A stretch of 64,000 nucleotides of DNA, from the NCBI GenBank assembly GCA_030789695.1, contig CM061141.1:275845871-275909870 (forward strand), in the 5' to 3' direction. The stretch comes from Scilla litardierei. Lineage: Eukaryota > Streptophyta > Magnoliopsida > Asparagales > Asparagaceae. The notes beneath the pieces are model-generated. The model saw only the letters and a list, made by a program, of their open reading frames with translations. It searched no databases and was not told the origin of the DNA. Within the stretch, counting starts at the first letter, position 1; each line of letters starts with the position of its first letter. Of the stretch, positions 1-11,122 are shown piece by piece. The position numbers and the translations under genes are program-made.

Positions 1-80
1 GTAAACGGAGCAGGGATAGTAAACACGTCAAACAGTAGCCGTAGCGTGTGCTACCGACTATGGGACTAACCTAAGAGGGA

Positions 81-147
81 CGAGATAAGACAGGACAAGA
101 CAAGACAGGACAAGACAAGACATGACAAGACAAGACATGACAAGACA
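81..147. repeat. GACAA-rich short tandem repeat in B LTR
   Basis: Pentamer-like array built from GACAAGACAG and GACATGACAAGA words. The partner LTR has a shorter version at 6143-6181, so copy number changed after insertion. Confidence 0.8.
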
Positions 148-249
148 CGTGTGACTCGAAGGGTTCACGCCTTACGGTTTGAGGGGATCAGACCCTCTCC
201 ATGTGCGCACGCTCAACCCTACCCCAACCCAAGTGCTCAGGACAAGAAG

Positions 250-524
250 GTACAGGATCGCTCCCGCTAGGAGAGCATCCGAAACGCCAGTAGGCTTTTT
301 GTATAACAGGGATCACTCTCGCGTGGAGAGCATCCGAAACGCCCGGAGGCTTTTTGTGTAATAGGGATCACTCTCGCGTGGAGGGCATCCGAAAATCCCG
401 AAGGCTTTTTGTGTAACAGGGATCACTCCCGCGTGGAGAGCATCCGAAACGCCCGAATGCTTTTTTGTGTAACAGGGATCACTCCCGCGTGGAGAGCATC
501 CGAAACTCCCGGAGGCTTTTTATG
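250..524. repeat. 55-bp minisatellite, five units, in B left LTR
   Basis: Units start near 250, 305, 360, 415 and 471, each reading AACAGGGATCACTC, then GAGAGCATCCGAAA, then GGCTTTTTGTGT. Period is 55 bp with one 56-bp unit. The same five-unit array is at 6285-6560 in the partner LTR, so it predates insertion. No spacer-like diversity, so not a CRISPR array. Confidence 0.9.
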
Positions 525-2963
525 TAACAGGACATGACATGACACGCAAGGAATTGTTATTCTAGGGGGTCCACACGCACGCACACACAGGAAAACCCTA
601 AGATGTCAAAGTTGTTGTTATTGCGCTTAGACTTCGTCGTCAAGTCTAAGCTGTCAAGGGGGTCCCGGACGCTATCATTTCACGTCCAATTCTCTTTGTT
701 CACATTTTAACAGTTCAAAAAAGTCTAAGGCCTAAACATGGCCGAAGTTACAAGTGAGTACACTTGCCTGCGGTGGCGAGTGCGTCGTCCGTCCGGAGCG
801 TGTCGTCCTAGCGTCGCGTCTGCGGTAGTCCGTCTGAAACAGTATCATGGCGTTGTCAGATCGCGCTTTTTGGTCAAACCTATTATGGTTTGTTTCTAAA
901 TTTGGCGGGACTAACCTATCCGTCAAAAAGTCACGTTTTTGAGGTTTGTTCAGTCTAAATCGACGTCAACCCTATGTGCACAGAAAAAAAGTCCGTTCGT
1001 CGATCTTTGCTACGATGGGGAATATTTTAAAGATGCTAAAATTAATTTTAGTTCACGTGGACCAAATTTTAGTTTAGGTTTTGATTAGCTACGGTGTGGG
1101 TTTTACTACTCGTTAGGGAAACCAACCTCGTGATGCCGTCCAACAAGCGGAAGTCGGTTCTGAACGGCAAAACGTCGACGTTGTCTGGAAATCATCGGCC
1201 GTAGGTAGCGTAGCGAGGCATCTCTGGACAGTGGTGTGGTGGCGTGAAAACAGCTAGTTAACAGCGATCCTCCTCCCGTTGCGAGTAGCGCAACAGATCT
1301 TCACGATAACGGCGACGTCAGCTAAAAACACGTGCGTGTGGCAATGCACGTGAACTCCAAGAGTCCAAGGTGGCTGTTGGTAGACGAAGTAGGACCAGTG
1401 GAAGATGCTCGGCCCGGTGGGTGGCCGACGTCGTGAGCGTACGGCGGTGGGTGGCCGTGAGAAACCGGAGAGAACAGATTCGCGTAACATCCGTTGTCGC
1501 AGTCTCAGCAAAATTCCAGCGACGAACAGCAAAAACGGGAAGTTGTAAAAGGTAAAGGACTTCAATACGAAGCCAACAACAATGGAGTTGTCACCGGGGG
1601 TGGTCGGAGGTGGACGTGCGCGGGCGGCGAAGTTCAGCTTCCAGATCTGTGAAAAACAGCCGATACGACGTGTTCCGATGAGGATTCCGGGAGCTACAAG
1701 TGGGCTATGAGTGTGAGGGAAGTTGCAGTTAGTAGGGGGCTTTGATAGGAGTCCAACGGCAGTAGTTTGGTCGTCGTAGGTGGCCGGATGGCCGATGGAC
1801 GCGAGTTTTCCCGGCGGTGGCGCAGATTTGTAAAACTGTCATTACGTCGAGTTCGAGAGATGTTTCGAGGAGGTAGAGATGATGAAAGAGGGTAAGGGGA
1901 GTTGGATATGATTGGGAGGTCAAAGAGGAGTTCAATGGTGGTGGAGATCACCAGAGGGGGTGGCCGGAGTGGCGGCGGCCGCCGTTTTTCCGGCGAGCGC
2001 ATAGATCTGCCTGGGCTGTCCTTTTTGTGTGTTTTCATGGAGTTTTGAGGGGTTTCAATGGGGAGATATGAGAGGAGAGAGGTTGCAGGTGTTAGGGGAG
2101 GTCGAGGGAGATCCGAGGGAGGCGGGTGGCGGCTGTCGGAGATCACCGGAGAGAGGTGGCTGGCCGTTTTTCTGGCGATGGTCAAAACTGTGCACAGAAT
2201 TTCGGCTATGGGGTTTCTAATGGGTTTTGAAACCCTTTGGGAGGAGGAGATGGAGGAGGAGGAGGAGGAGGGCCTAGTGGTCGGAGGTGGGAGGCTAGGG
2301 GCGGCCGTCGGCAGCTGGATGAGAAGCAAGGGGTGGCCCAATGGGTTCATGCATGAAAAATAGGGTTTGAGGTTGGATGTTGTTAAAAGAGATGAAGTTT
2401 GCTATTGCTTGTGAAAATGGGGTATAAGTTGGGTGATGACTTGGAGAGAATGTGAGTGAGGGGGTGTACAAAGTAGGGGAAAGCTAGGTGGGAATAGTGG
2501 CAGCAATCCCATTCATGATACGTATGAGATTCTCCCAAGATTGGGTTAAGATTTGAATTTGAATGTTGATTAGAGGCTAATCAACGGTTGAGAATTGATT
2601 AGGGGATATCTTCCACTACTGGCATCAGAAAAATAATCCGAAAATACCGGGACGATCGTAGAGACGAGAAGTACGGGGCTATGGGGTCTGATCTCATGTT
2701 ACACCTACAAAAAATTATCGTAAAATCGGGAACCGAGTATTGTGGCCAAAAGACCAAAACGCCCTTCCATTCAAAGATGTTTTACGAGAAAACGAGCCAT
2801 GAAATGACATTCTCAAAAATTACTATAAAATTCTACACTTCTATACGGTCACAACGGCATATCATATCGTATATACCGAAAACAAGAAGGAGCCAAATAA
2901 AATACGTGCACGAAAAAGTACGTGCACGTAGAAAATACGAACGGTCGGAAAGCGGCCATTACA

Positions 2964-3012
2964 TTCTACCCACCTTAGAAATGATTCCGTCCTCGGAATC
3001 ACTTATACTAAT
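2964..3012 (-). pseudogene. Element B: pol 3' end and polypurine tract
   Basis: The minus strand reads through a frame ending D-S-E-D-G-I-I-S-K-V-G-R-M-stop immediately before the LTR. The acidic 'EDE..SFKGGRM-stop' tail just upstream of the LTR is characteristic of Tekay/Del chromovirus polyproteins. The GGTGGGTAGAA run that overlaps the stop is the likely polypurine tract. Only this tail of pol is recognisable; RT, RNase H and integrase are absent from the 2.5 kb between the LTRs. Confidence 0.7.
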
Positions 3013-5514
3013 AATATTTATATCAATATAACCTTATACCTGCAACTCTCATATCTACACATAAAGATCGTTAATCCTATAACTCCAAACTACTTTCCTC
3101 AATAATCCATCACAACGCGTCTCTTCACTGGATAATGCTACAACTAGAATCACGCACTAGCATTTGACTATAGATCCATATTACCTTCCACAATTCAACA
3201 ATCATCGTGTCCCCAATATATCATCCGTCACCTTAACTCATAATTCTATTCCCCAAAATCAATGAACCAAAAACTACATCTATCCTTACCCTTAACATCT
3301 AACCTCCTAATAATACTAAAATCCATCTTCATACCATCTTATTCATCTCAACATGTCGTATTACTGCCAATGTCTTCTCACGTCAACTGAATAATCAAAT
3401 CTTGATGCTTTAAATGTTCTACTCATTCTCATGATCACTCTAAATCATACTATCCCGTGCTAGCTACTCTTATCTATCACTCGTTCAAGTTTTAGATTGA
3501 TTAAGCACTCATCTCCCTATACATAATTTCATCCAATCAGAGTTCTCCATTGGGTCCTTCACACATCGGTATTATAAATAAGTCTTGGACACCTCATTCT
3601 TTTCATCCAAGGAAATCTAATCTTATATCCTTGTGTCCCAAAATCAATTAATCATCGCTATTACATATCTCATCACACACTATACCTACCCGCACATAAG
3701 ATCCAATAACAATAATAGTTAGTCCCAATAATATAACAACAATAACATAACATTTCTAAGGGAGAAAGAAGAGAAGAGCAAGGAAAACTTAAGGCCACTG
3801 ACATATTTTTAAAACATTTGGAAAAACGTGTGGAGTTGTGGTAATGGATGAGGGAGGATAAATGATTTGTGATCTTGTGAGCTAGTTTCAAAAATTTTAA
3901 AGATTTGGTTTAAAAAGAAAAACAAAAGTTTTAATACAATCACATGCAGCCAAGATAAGCTATTCAATAGTACGAAAGACTAAGTCTAAGGAATTGCATG
4001 CTATGACGCTATCCATACCTATATGAATACCATCATTCAGACACCTCCATACGTATATCACGGTTAACACTGAGTATACATCCAAGACACAAGAGGTAGT
4101 CATTAAGATCCTAATGGCAGCACACTCGAATCGGTCCACACACTCTACCTATAAACATGCACCACGATGACATCACAAAAACCAAAGGGCCCACTACTAA
4201 ACTAGAGTTGCCACATGCAACGACAAGCACTAATGTCTAAACAATAGGAAGGAAGCCGAAGCCAAAAGCGAAGCGGAACAAGATATGAAAGAACGAGTTT
4301 GGATGAGGCGAGGATAAGAAGATAGCTAGTTGGGTGGAACAAAATATTGCTCAAAATAATTAAATGGATGAAGGAGGAATTACGTGTAAAATATGGTATC
4401 ATGTACTTTTATACTTATAAAATATGAAGAAAAATGAGCAGATTATAGAAAACTACAACCCGGAAAAAGAGTCAGACGAAGGAATTAAAGAGTAGGGTGG
4501 GGTAGCGATTGTTTTGCAAATGAAGATAGGTTTATACAAAGATTTTGAAATGTGAGCACGATGAACATAGAACTGATATATATAAATAAAAATTGAAGTC
4601 CTCTATAGCTTAGAAAGTGTTCTAAAAGTACGTACGGTAAGTGGTTAAAATAAATTTCGTGGTTTAGACAAAGTGATTTATTGAATCTTCAAAATGGTAA
4701 CAAATTTTAAGATTGAAAGACGAAAGATACTGATTTGAAAATAAGTACGAGATAGTAACAAAAACATTACGACCAAGAAGGTTTCAAAATCCGTGAAAGA
4801 ATTTTTTTTAACAAAACCGAAAGTAAGGAACTTAAATATTTAATAAGAGTTTTCAAAGAAGTTAAACTGAGCGAAGAATTTAATAATAAATTTCGAAAAT
4901 ACTTTTAGAGGAAGACATGATTGGCATATGGAAAGATTCAAAGGACCAACGATAATTGTCAGGGAGCGATCCGTGAATCGGGGGAAAGGAATGTGATCGC
5001 ACGATGAATGCGCCTATAATAAGATTCATGAAAAGCTACGATGGAAATCTACGGCTGATAACACAGAAGTGTAATGATTGGAAAGATACTAGAAATCAAG
5101 GGTTCTAGTTATCGGCCGTCTAAAGATCAGGAGAACTCGGCACTAAGACTTCCTAATGAGCTAGACTGGAATAGAGAGATCTCAGGAAAAGGCCTTAAAA
5201 GAATCAAGATTACGTTCTGCTGGGCCCGAAATAGATGGACCCAAGCGAACGATTAAAGAAAGGACTCTAGAATCTAACATGGTCAGAGCCGGGTGAGAGG
5301 CTACTAGGATATTCTAAGACGAGTATAAGTAGTTCTTAACCAAGGCGTTTGACTATCAAACCTGTATGTCTACCTAAATCTTTCTACCATCTAAGATAAG
5401 GAAAACCAATATTTAAACTTGTACATGTTAAACTGGATAAATTAAATGAATGCATTACTCCTATTCCTATTGTTCCGAACTTTTGCATGACCTGCATGGG
5501 CCACCACTAAAACC
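3013..5514 (-). other. Element B: non-coding interior
   Basis: About 2.5 kb between the two B LTRs with no recognisable gag, pol or long conserved frame; the longest open frames are 60-72 codons and look random. With LTRs of about 3.5 kb, this resembles a LARD (large retrotransposon derivative), which would need proteins from a relative. The sequence next to the 5' LTR end (GGTTTTAGTGGTGGCCCATG on the minus strand from 5514) does not match the usual tRNA-Met primer site, and I cannot assign another tRNA. Confidence 0.6.
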
Positions 5515-5829
5515 TGTCACGCCCCGCTTCCCAAAACTACGGAGGTGAAGCGTGACTAAGGCCCGCTTGGGCCGGAGCTGTGAAGCTCGGACCCAATAAG
5601 CGTCTGTAGTGTTAACATTTTAAAATTTTCAGGTTCTTGCATTAATAAGATCTGGAACAACAGAAAGTACAGAAAGAAAGTTGCATTCATTAATAAAAAG
5701 AGATAATATCCAGCGAGTACAAAAGTCTAAAGGAGAAGCCTAAGCATGGCAACAAACTACCGAAAGAGAGTAAACTAAAAATAGTAACATCTGAAAGGCA
5801 GCGACAGAGAAGACCTCTAGGTCTGGTCC

Positions 5830-5916
5830 TCATCCACGCACGTACTCTGGGTCGACGTCCTCAGACTCCACGTACTCCGGTAAGTCTGCATCGTCCACGA
5901 ACTCCGGCTCAACACC
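5830..5916 (-). other. Acidic micro-frame in B LTR
   Basis: On the minus strand, directly after a CAG|GT-like boundary, a 28-codon frame rich in Asp and Glu runs to TGA at 5832-5830 and includes the string E-D-V-D-P-E-Y-V. A frame with D-Q-E-Y-V-D-P-E-V lies at the same relative place in the LTR of element A (28300-28395), and 14 nt, ACGTCGACCCAGAG, are identical. A pyrimidine-rich stretch ends in CAG just upstream, so this may be the last exon of a spliced LTR transcript. No start codon is present in this piece; translation is unproven. Confidence 0.45.
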
Positions 5917-5954
5917 TGACGTACAGCACACAAGAGAAAAGGAACTGTACGTCA
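5917..5954 (-). other. 10-bp perfect hairpin in B LTR
   Basis: TGACGTACAG and CTGTACGTCA pair perfectly around an 18-nt loop, ending one base before the acidic micro-frame. The LTR of element A has the counterpart at 28262-28298 with a compensatory pair change. Confidence 0.75.
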
Positions 5955-6142
5955 TGTAAAGTCTACATAGAAATGTTAGACTCTACTGTAAGCGTATTTT
6001 AATTTAAAGAAACAATTTACTGATTGATTAACATGCTGGGGTTATATATGGCAGTTATAGAAAGTAAACGGAGCGGGGATAGTAAACATGTCAAACAGTA
6101 GCCGTAGCGTGTGCAACCAACTACGGGACTAACCTAAGAGGG

Positions 6143-6181
6143 ACGAGACAAGACAGGACAAGACAAGACAGGACAAGACAG
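6143..6181. repeat. GACAA-rich short tandem repeat in B right LTR
   Basis: Shorter counterpart of the array at 81-147. Confidence 0.8.
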
Positions 6182-6284
6182 GTGTGACTCGAAGGGTTCA
6201 TGCCTTACGGTTCGAGTGGGATCAGACCCTCTCCCCGTGCGCACGCTCAACCCTACCCCAACCCAAGTGCTCAGGACAAGAAGG

Positions 6285-6560
6285 TATAGGGATCACTCCC
6301 ACTAGGAGAGCATCCGAAACGCCCGTAGGCTTTTTGTTTAATAGGGATCACTCTCGCGTGGAGAGCATCCGAAACGCCCGGAGGCTCTTTGTGTAACAGG
6401 GATCACTCTAGCGTGGAGAGCATCTGAAATGCCCGAAGGCTTTTTGTGTAACAGTGATCACTCTCGCGTGGAGAGCATCCGAAACGCCCGAAGGCTTTTT
6501 TGTGTAACAGGGATCACTCCCACGTGGAGAGCATCCATAACGCTCGGAGGCTTTTTGTGT
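6285..6560. repeat. 55-bp minisatellite, five units, in B right LTR
   Basis: Units start near 6285, 6340, 6395, 6450 and 6506; counterpart of 250-524 with independent point differences. Confidence 0.9.
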
Positions 6561-8998
6561 AACAGGACATGACATGACACGCAAGGAATTGTTATTCTAG
6601 GGGGTCCACACGCACGCACACACAGGAAAACCCTAAGATGTCAAAGTTGTTGTTATTGCGCTTAGACTTCGTCGTCAAGTCTAAGCTGTCAAGGGGGTCC
6701 TGGATGCTATCATTTCACGTCCAGTTCTCTTTATTCACATTATAACAGTTCTAAAAAGTCTAATGCCTAAACACGGCCGAAGTTACAAGTGAGTACACTT
6801 GCCTACGGTGGCGAGTACGTCGTCCGTCCGGAGCGTCTCGTCCCAGCGTCGCGTCTGCGGTAGTCCATCTGAAACAGTATCACGGCGAGGTCATATCGCG
6901 CTTTTTGGTCAAACATATTATGGTTTGTTTCTAAATTTGGCGGGACTAACCTATCAGTCAAAAGTCACGGTTTTGATGTTTGTTCAGTCTAAATCGACGT
7001 CTACCCTATGCGCACAGAAAATAAGTCCGTTCGTCGATCTTTCCTACGGTGGGCAATATTTTAAAGATGTTAAAATAAATTTTAGTTCACGTTGACCAAA
7101 TTTTAGTTTAGGTTTTGATTAGCTATGGTGTGGGTTTTACTACTCGTTAGGAAAACAAACCCCATGATGTCGTCCAACAAGCGGAAGTCGGGTCTGAACG
7201 ACGAAACGTCGGCGTCATCTGGAACTCCTCAGCCATGGGTAGCACAGTGAGGCACCTCTGGACAGTGGTGTGGTGGTGAGAAAACAGCGAGCTAACAACG
7301 ATCCTCCTCCCGTTGCGAGTAGCGCAATAGATCTTCACGATAACGGCGACGTCGGCTAAAAACACGTGCGTGTGGCAACGCACGTGAACTCCGAGAGTCT
7401 AAGGTGGCTGTCGGTAGATGAAGTATGACCAGTGGAAGATGCCTGGCCCAGTGGATGGCCGACGGCATGAGCGTACGGCGGTGGGTGTCCGTGAGAAGCC
7501 GGAGAGAACAGATTCACGCAACGTCCGTTGTCGTGCATCTCAGCAAAATTCCAGCGATGAACAGAAAAAATGGGAAGTTGTAGAACGTAAAGGACTTCAA
7601 TACGAATCCAACGGCAGTGGAGTTGTCACCGGGGGTGGTCGGAGGTGGCCGTGTACGGTCGACGAAGTTCAGCTTCCAGATCTGTGAAAAACAGCCGATA
7701 CGATGTGTTTCGATGAGGATTCCAGGATCTACAGTTGGTCTATGAGTGTGAGGGAAGTTGCAGTTAGTAAGGGGCTTCGATAGGAGTCCAACGGTAGTAG
7801 GTTGGTTGTCGTAGGTGGCCGAATGGCCGGTGGGCGTGAGTTTTCCCGGCGGAGGCGCAGATCTGTAAATCTATCATTACGTCGAGTTCGAGAGATGTTT
7901 TGAGGAGGTAGAGATGAGGAAAGAGGGTAAGGGCAGTTGGAGATGATCGGGGGGTCAAAGAGGAGTTCGACGGTGGTGGAGATCACCGGAGGGGGTGGCC
8001 GGAGTGGCGACGGCGGCCGTTTTTCCGACGAGCGCACAGATCTGCCTGTGCTGTCCTTTTTGTGTGTTTTTATGGAATTTTGAGGGGTTTCAATGGGGAG
8101 ATATGAGAGGAGAGAGGTTGCAAGTGTTCGGGGAGGTCGAGGGGGATCCGAGGGAGGCGGTGGCGGCTGTCAGAGATCGCAGGAGAGAGGTGGCCGGCCG
8201 TTTTTCTGAGGTTGGTCAAAACTGTGCACAGAATTTCGTCTATGGGGTTTCTAATGGGTTTTGAAACTCTTTGGGAGGAGGAGAAGGAGGAGAAGGAGGA
8301 GGAGGGCCTAGTGGTCGGAGGTGGGAGGCTAGGGGCGGCCCGTCAGCAGCTGGAGGAGAAGCAAGGGGTGGCCAAATGGGTTCATGCGTGAAAAATAGGG
8401 GTTGAGCTTGGATGTTGTTAAAAGAGATGAAGTTTGCTATTGCTTGTGAAAAAGGGGTATAAGTTGGGTGATGACTAGGAGAGAATGTGAGTGAGGGGGT
8501 GTACAAAGTAGGGGAAAGCTAGGTGGGAATAGTTGCTGCAATCCCATTCATGATACGTATGAGATTCTCCCAAGATTGGGTTAAAATTTGAATTTGAATG
8601 TTGATTAGAGGCTAATCAACGGTTAAGAATTGATTAGGGGATATCTTCCACTACGGACATCGGAAAAATAATCCAAAAATACCGGGACGATCGTGGAGAC
8701 GAGAAGTACGGGGCTACGGGGTCCGATCGCATGCTACACCTACCAAAAATTATCGTAAAATCAGGAACCGAGTATTGAGGCCAAAAGACCAAAACGCCCT
8801 TCCATTCAAAGCTGTTTTGCGAGAAAACGAGCCGTGAAATGACGTTCCCAAAAATTACTATAAAATTCTACACTTCTATACGGTCACAACGACATATCAT
8901 ATCGTATATACCTAAACCAAAAAGGAGCCAAATAAAATACGTGCACGAAAAAGTACGTGCACGTAGAAAATACGAACGGTCGAAAAGCGGCGGTTACA

Positions 8999-9358
8999 AT
9001 AGGACAATCTACGGAGATACTTACAAAGAAGTATATGGAGGCAATTATCTTTCTCATACCTTTATACCTTCTTTCGAGTGCATGTCGTGATGTGAACGAT
9101 AATTATGTAGGAGATTGTATGGTTGCATGGAGTCCCCGTGAGAATCATCTCCGACCGAGACACGAGATTCACGTCCTAGTTCTGGAAGAGTTTGCAGTGC
9201 AGACAAATCTGGGTATCAGTCTAAGTTTTAGCACTGCGTATCACTCGCAGACTGATGGACAGTCGGAGCTCACTATTCAGATGTTGGAGGACATGTTGCG
9301 AGCTTGCATGTTGGATCTTAAGGGTTCATGGGAAGATCACTTGCATCTAGTGGAGTTC
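8999..9358 (+). pseudogene. Element A: integrase core, 5' fragment
   Basis: Decayed Ty3/gypsy integrase of the chromovirus type. One frame gives V-P-V-R-I-I-S-D-R-D-T-R-F-T-S near 9136-9180 (second catalytic Asp region of the DDE core). After a frameshift another frame gives STAYHSQTDGQSELTIQ and LEDMLRACMLDLKGSWEDHL up to 9358 (third catalytic region and following helix). In-frame stops and at least two frameshifts make it non-functional. The fragment is cut on the left by element B and on the right by element C. It resumes at 24864 with no lost codon once one copy of the AGTTC duplication is removed. Confidence 0.9.
9354..9358. repeat. Target site duplication of element C, left copy
   Basis: AGTTC directly before the LTR start TGATCGCTCCCG; identical AGTTC at 24864-24868 after the other LTR end. 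Confidence 0.9.
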
Positions 9359-11108
9359 TGATCGCTCCCGAATATACACCCGGAAAACAATTGTACATTT
9401 ACCGCAAGCGCACGGTTAAGTAGTAAACGGGTTATCGAACACGAGGAGGGACTAATGACGGTACTATATCTTAATCACTAAGCTATTGGTGGAAAGACGA
9501 TTTTGGAATGTTGGTGTCACAATCGTTTGATTATCAATTCAATTCAATATTATAAAAATGTCTAGGGCTAGTGAATCCCCACTACAGATCGTCATGCATA
9601 TCTGTGAATTGCGAATATCATTGTTACAAGACTTGAATTGAGGTGAACTAGTCGTAACTGAATAGAGAACCAAGCTCATGCTCTCGCGCTATTACAGGTC
9701 TATAACAACCTAGATTAGAGCACACTCTCGTGCAAACCCTAATCTAAGCCACTAGCATTAAGATTGGCATCATCGTTAAATCTTACCTCGAGCCCACTCT
9801 TGTGCAAACTCGAGCTATGACCAAGATTGTGATAGCTCATATTCGTCCAATCTCTTGCAAACGAATATGTGTATAGACTTATAATAAAAATGCTAGCTTT
9901 GGTCCAATCTCTTGCAAACCAAACCTAGTGAATCTCGATTATAAATCTAAGTAAAATATCTAGACCTTCCCAATGGTCAGAGCCCAATCTCTTGCAAACT
10001 CCAGATCAGTGGAAATCTCTAGCTATCCGTAATAAATCAATCACAATCTAACCTTCTAGCAATTCTAGTAACATAGAAATTCATTCATCAAAAATCTGAA
10101 ATTAGATCCATAGGGTTCATCCCTTTGCCCTAAAACAACGAATCAACTCACGATTCATCGAAGCAATAGCAAAATCGATAATAGAAAACATATTGCAATT
10201 CAGATCTAGAAGCAAACAATTCATAAAAGTGCAAATATTTAGAAGAAATAGACAAACCAGATCTGAGTTCTTCAATCCCCAAAGTGTAATTACAATTAGA
10301 ATTAATCTAAAAACTATTCTCAGGTCCCTCCCTAAGCTGGGATAAAAACTGGGCTTAAATACATGCCCAAATCGTCAAAATAAAGCTGACAGAACTGCCC
10401 CTGCGCAGCCCAAAACCCTAGTTTTCAACCTAGGCTGGCGGCGCTACTCGGCCGAGTGGAAATCTCACTCGGACGAGTGCCATATCCGAATAAAAACAGA
10501 GAAGTTGGAGGGTTTGGACACTCTGGCACTCTACGTCACTCGGTCGAGTGGAGTTCATCACTCAGGAAAGTGGACTTCATACTCGGCCGAGTGCGTCTTC
10601 TGCTGCGCTCCCCAGAATTTCAGAGTTCTGCTTCGATTTCCTTCAGAAATTCTGACTCACTCGGCCGAGTGGGGTTCTCTACTTGATCGAGTGGGATTAA
10701 CCACTCGGGCGAGTACATTACGACACAAGGTGTCTTCGTATCAGTCGTACTCGGCCGAGTATGCTGCTTCACTCTGGCGAGTGACTAGCGTGACTCAGCC
10801 GAGTGGCCTGCTTCTGGAATCCTTCATTCTCCTCCTCGCCTCCTCGTCGATTCTATCGATCTTCTTCTTCTCCCCATCATCGTCCAACACCGTTAGCTCC
10901 TCAAAAGGCCATGAGTGATGCTCCAGCACGTGTGCAAATCCCTAAACCTCATTTATGCTCCCGATCGCTCCATATTTGCTGAAATCCGACAAAAGCAAGG
11001 AATAGTGAAAAGTAACGTAATATCATCGAATAATCGTGAAAAGCGCGATATGGGCGATCAAAATGGTATGCAAATATGCAAAAAAAGATGTAAAATATGG
11101 ACCGATCA
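9359..11108 (-). mobile_element. Element C: 3' LTR (1750 bp)
   Basis: Plus-strand limits TGATCGCTCCCG...GACCGATCA. It matches 23820-24863 at both ends but is about 700 bp longer, because the other LTR suffered deletions and an inversion. Contains the Athila-wide tail motif TTACCGCAAGCGCACGGT (9399-9416) and an array of about ten CACTCGGCCGAGTG-like palindromes at 10445-10805. Confidence 0.9.
10445..10805. repeat. Palindrome array, family 1 (CACTCGGCCGAGTG) in C 3' LTR
   Basis: Copies, some imperfect, at 10445, 10466, 10537, 10581, 10658, 10681, 10702, 10748, 10770 and 10792. The central pair varies: CGGCCG, CGGACG, CGGTCG, CGGGCG. Spacing is irregular (21 to 77 bp), so this is not a tandem repeat. 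Confidence 0.85.
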
Positions 11109-11122
11109 AAATCCCCCAAGTT
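11109..11122 (-). other. Element C: polypurine tract
   Basis: The minus strand reads AACTTGGGGGATTT immediately before the 3' LTR. Element F has the same arrangement at 61665-61678. Confidence 0.7.

Larger units (their letters stand above)
1..2963 (-). mobile_element. Element B: 3' LTR (left part outside window)
   Basis: Position 1 aligns with 6064, and the whole stretch is a close copy of 6064-8998, so these are paired LTRs. The plus-strand right end is GGCCATTACA at 2963, i.e. the LTR starts TGTAATGG on the minus strand, directly after a pol tail and purine tract at 2964-3012. This fixes the element on the minus strand and makes this copy its 3' LTR. About 549 bp of the LTR lie left of the window, judged from the other copy. 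The two copies differ at scattered sites, many of them C/T or G/A. The long reading frames here (for example the proline-rich one at 1694-2350, minus) are not conserved as proteins between the copies. Lineage: Tekay/Del-like, from the pol tail and the LTR ends shared with element A. Confidence 0.85.
5515..8998 (-). mobile_element. Element B: 5' LTR (complete, about 3.5 kb)
   Basis: Plus-strand left end TGTCACGCCCCGCTTCCC, right end GGCGGTTACA, so the LTR has TG...CA termini. Its minus-strand 3' end, GGGAAGCGGGGCGTGACA, nearly matches the 3' end of element A's LTR (GGGAAGCGGGGCATGACA at 28669-28686), placing both in one lineage. It contains a minisatellite (6285-6560), a hairpin (5917-5954) and a short acidic frame (5830-5916). 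Its right edge abuts the integrase remnant of element A. The target duplication cannot be checked because the other end of B is outside the window. Confidence 0.85.

Noticed and set aside
250..560. Regular repeats suggestive of a CRISPR array
   Set aside because: Units are contiguous with no unique spacers, lie inside an LTR and occur in both LTR copies; plant nuclear context.
1694..2350. 218-codon Pro/Ser-rich minus frame in the B LTR
   Set aside because: The equivalent in the other LTR (7729-8506) is broken into shorter, different frames; no domain; composition artefact.
5074..5256. 60-codon plus frame in the B interior
   Set aside because: No family resemblance and on the strand opposite to the element; length expected by chance.
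5280..5300. TGGTCAGAGCC resembling a tRNA-Met primer site on the plus strand in B
   Set aside because: Wrong strand and not adjacent to an LTR end; B runs on the minus strand.
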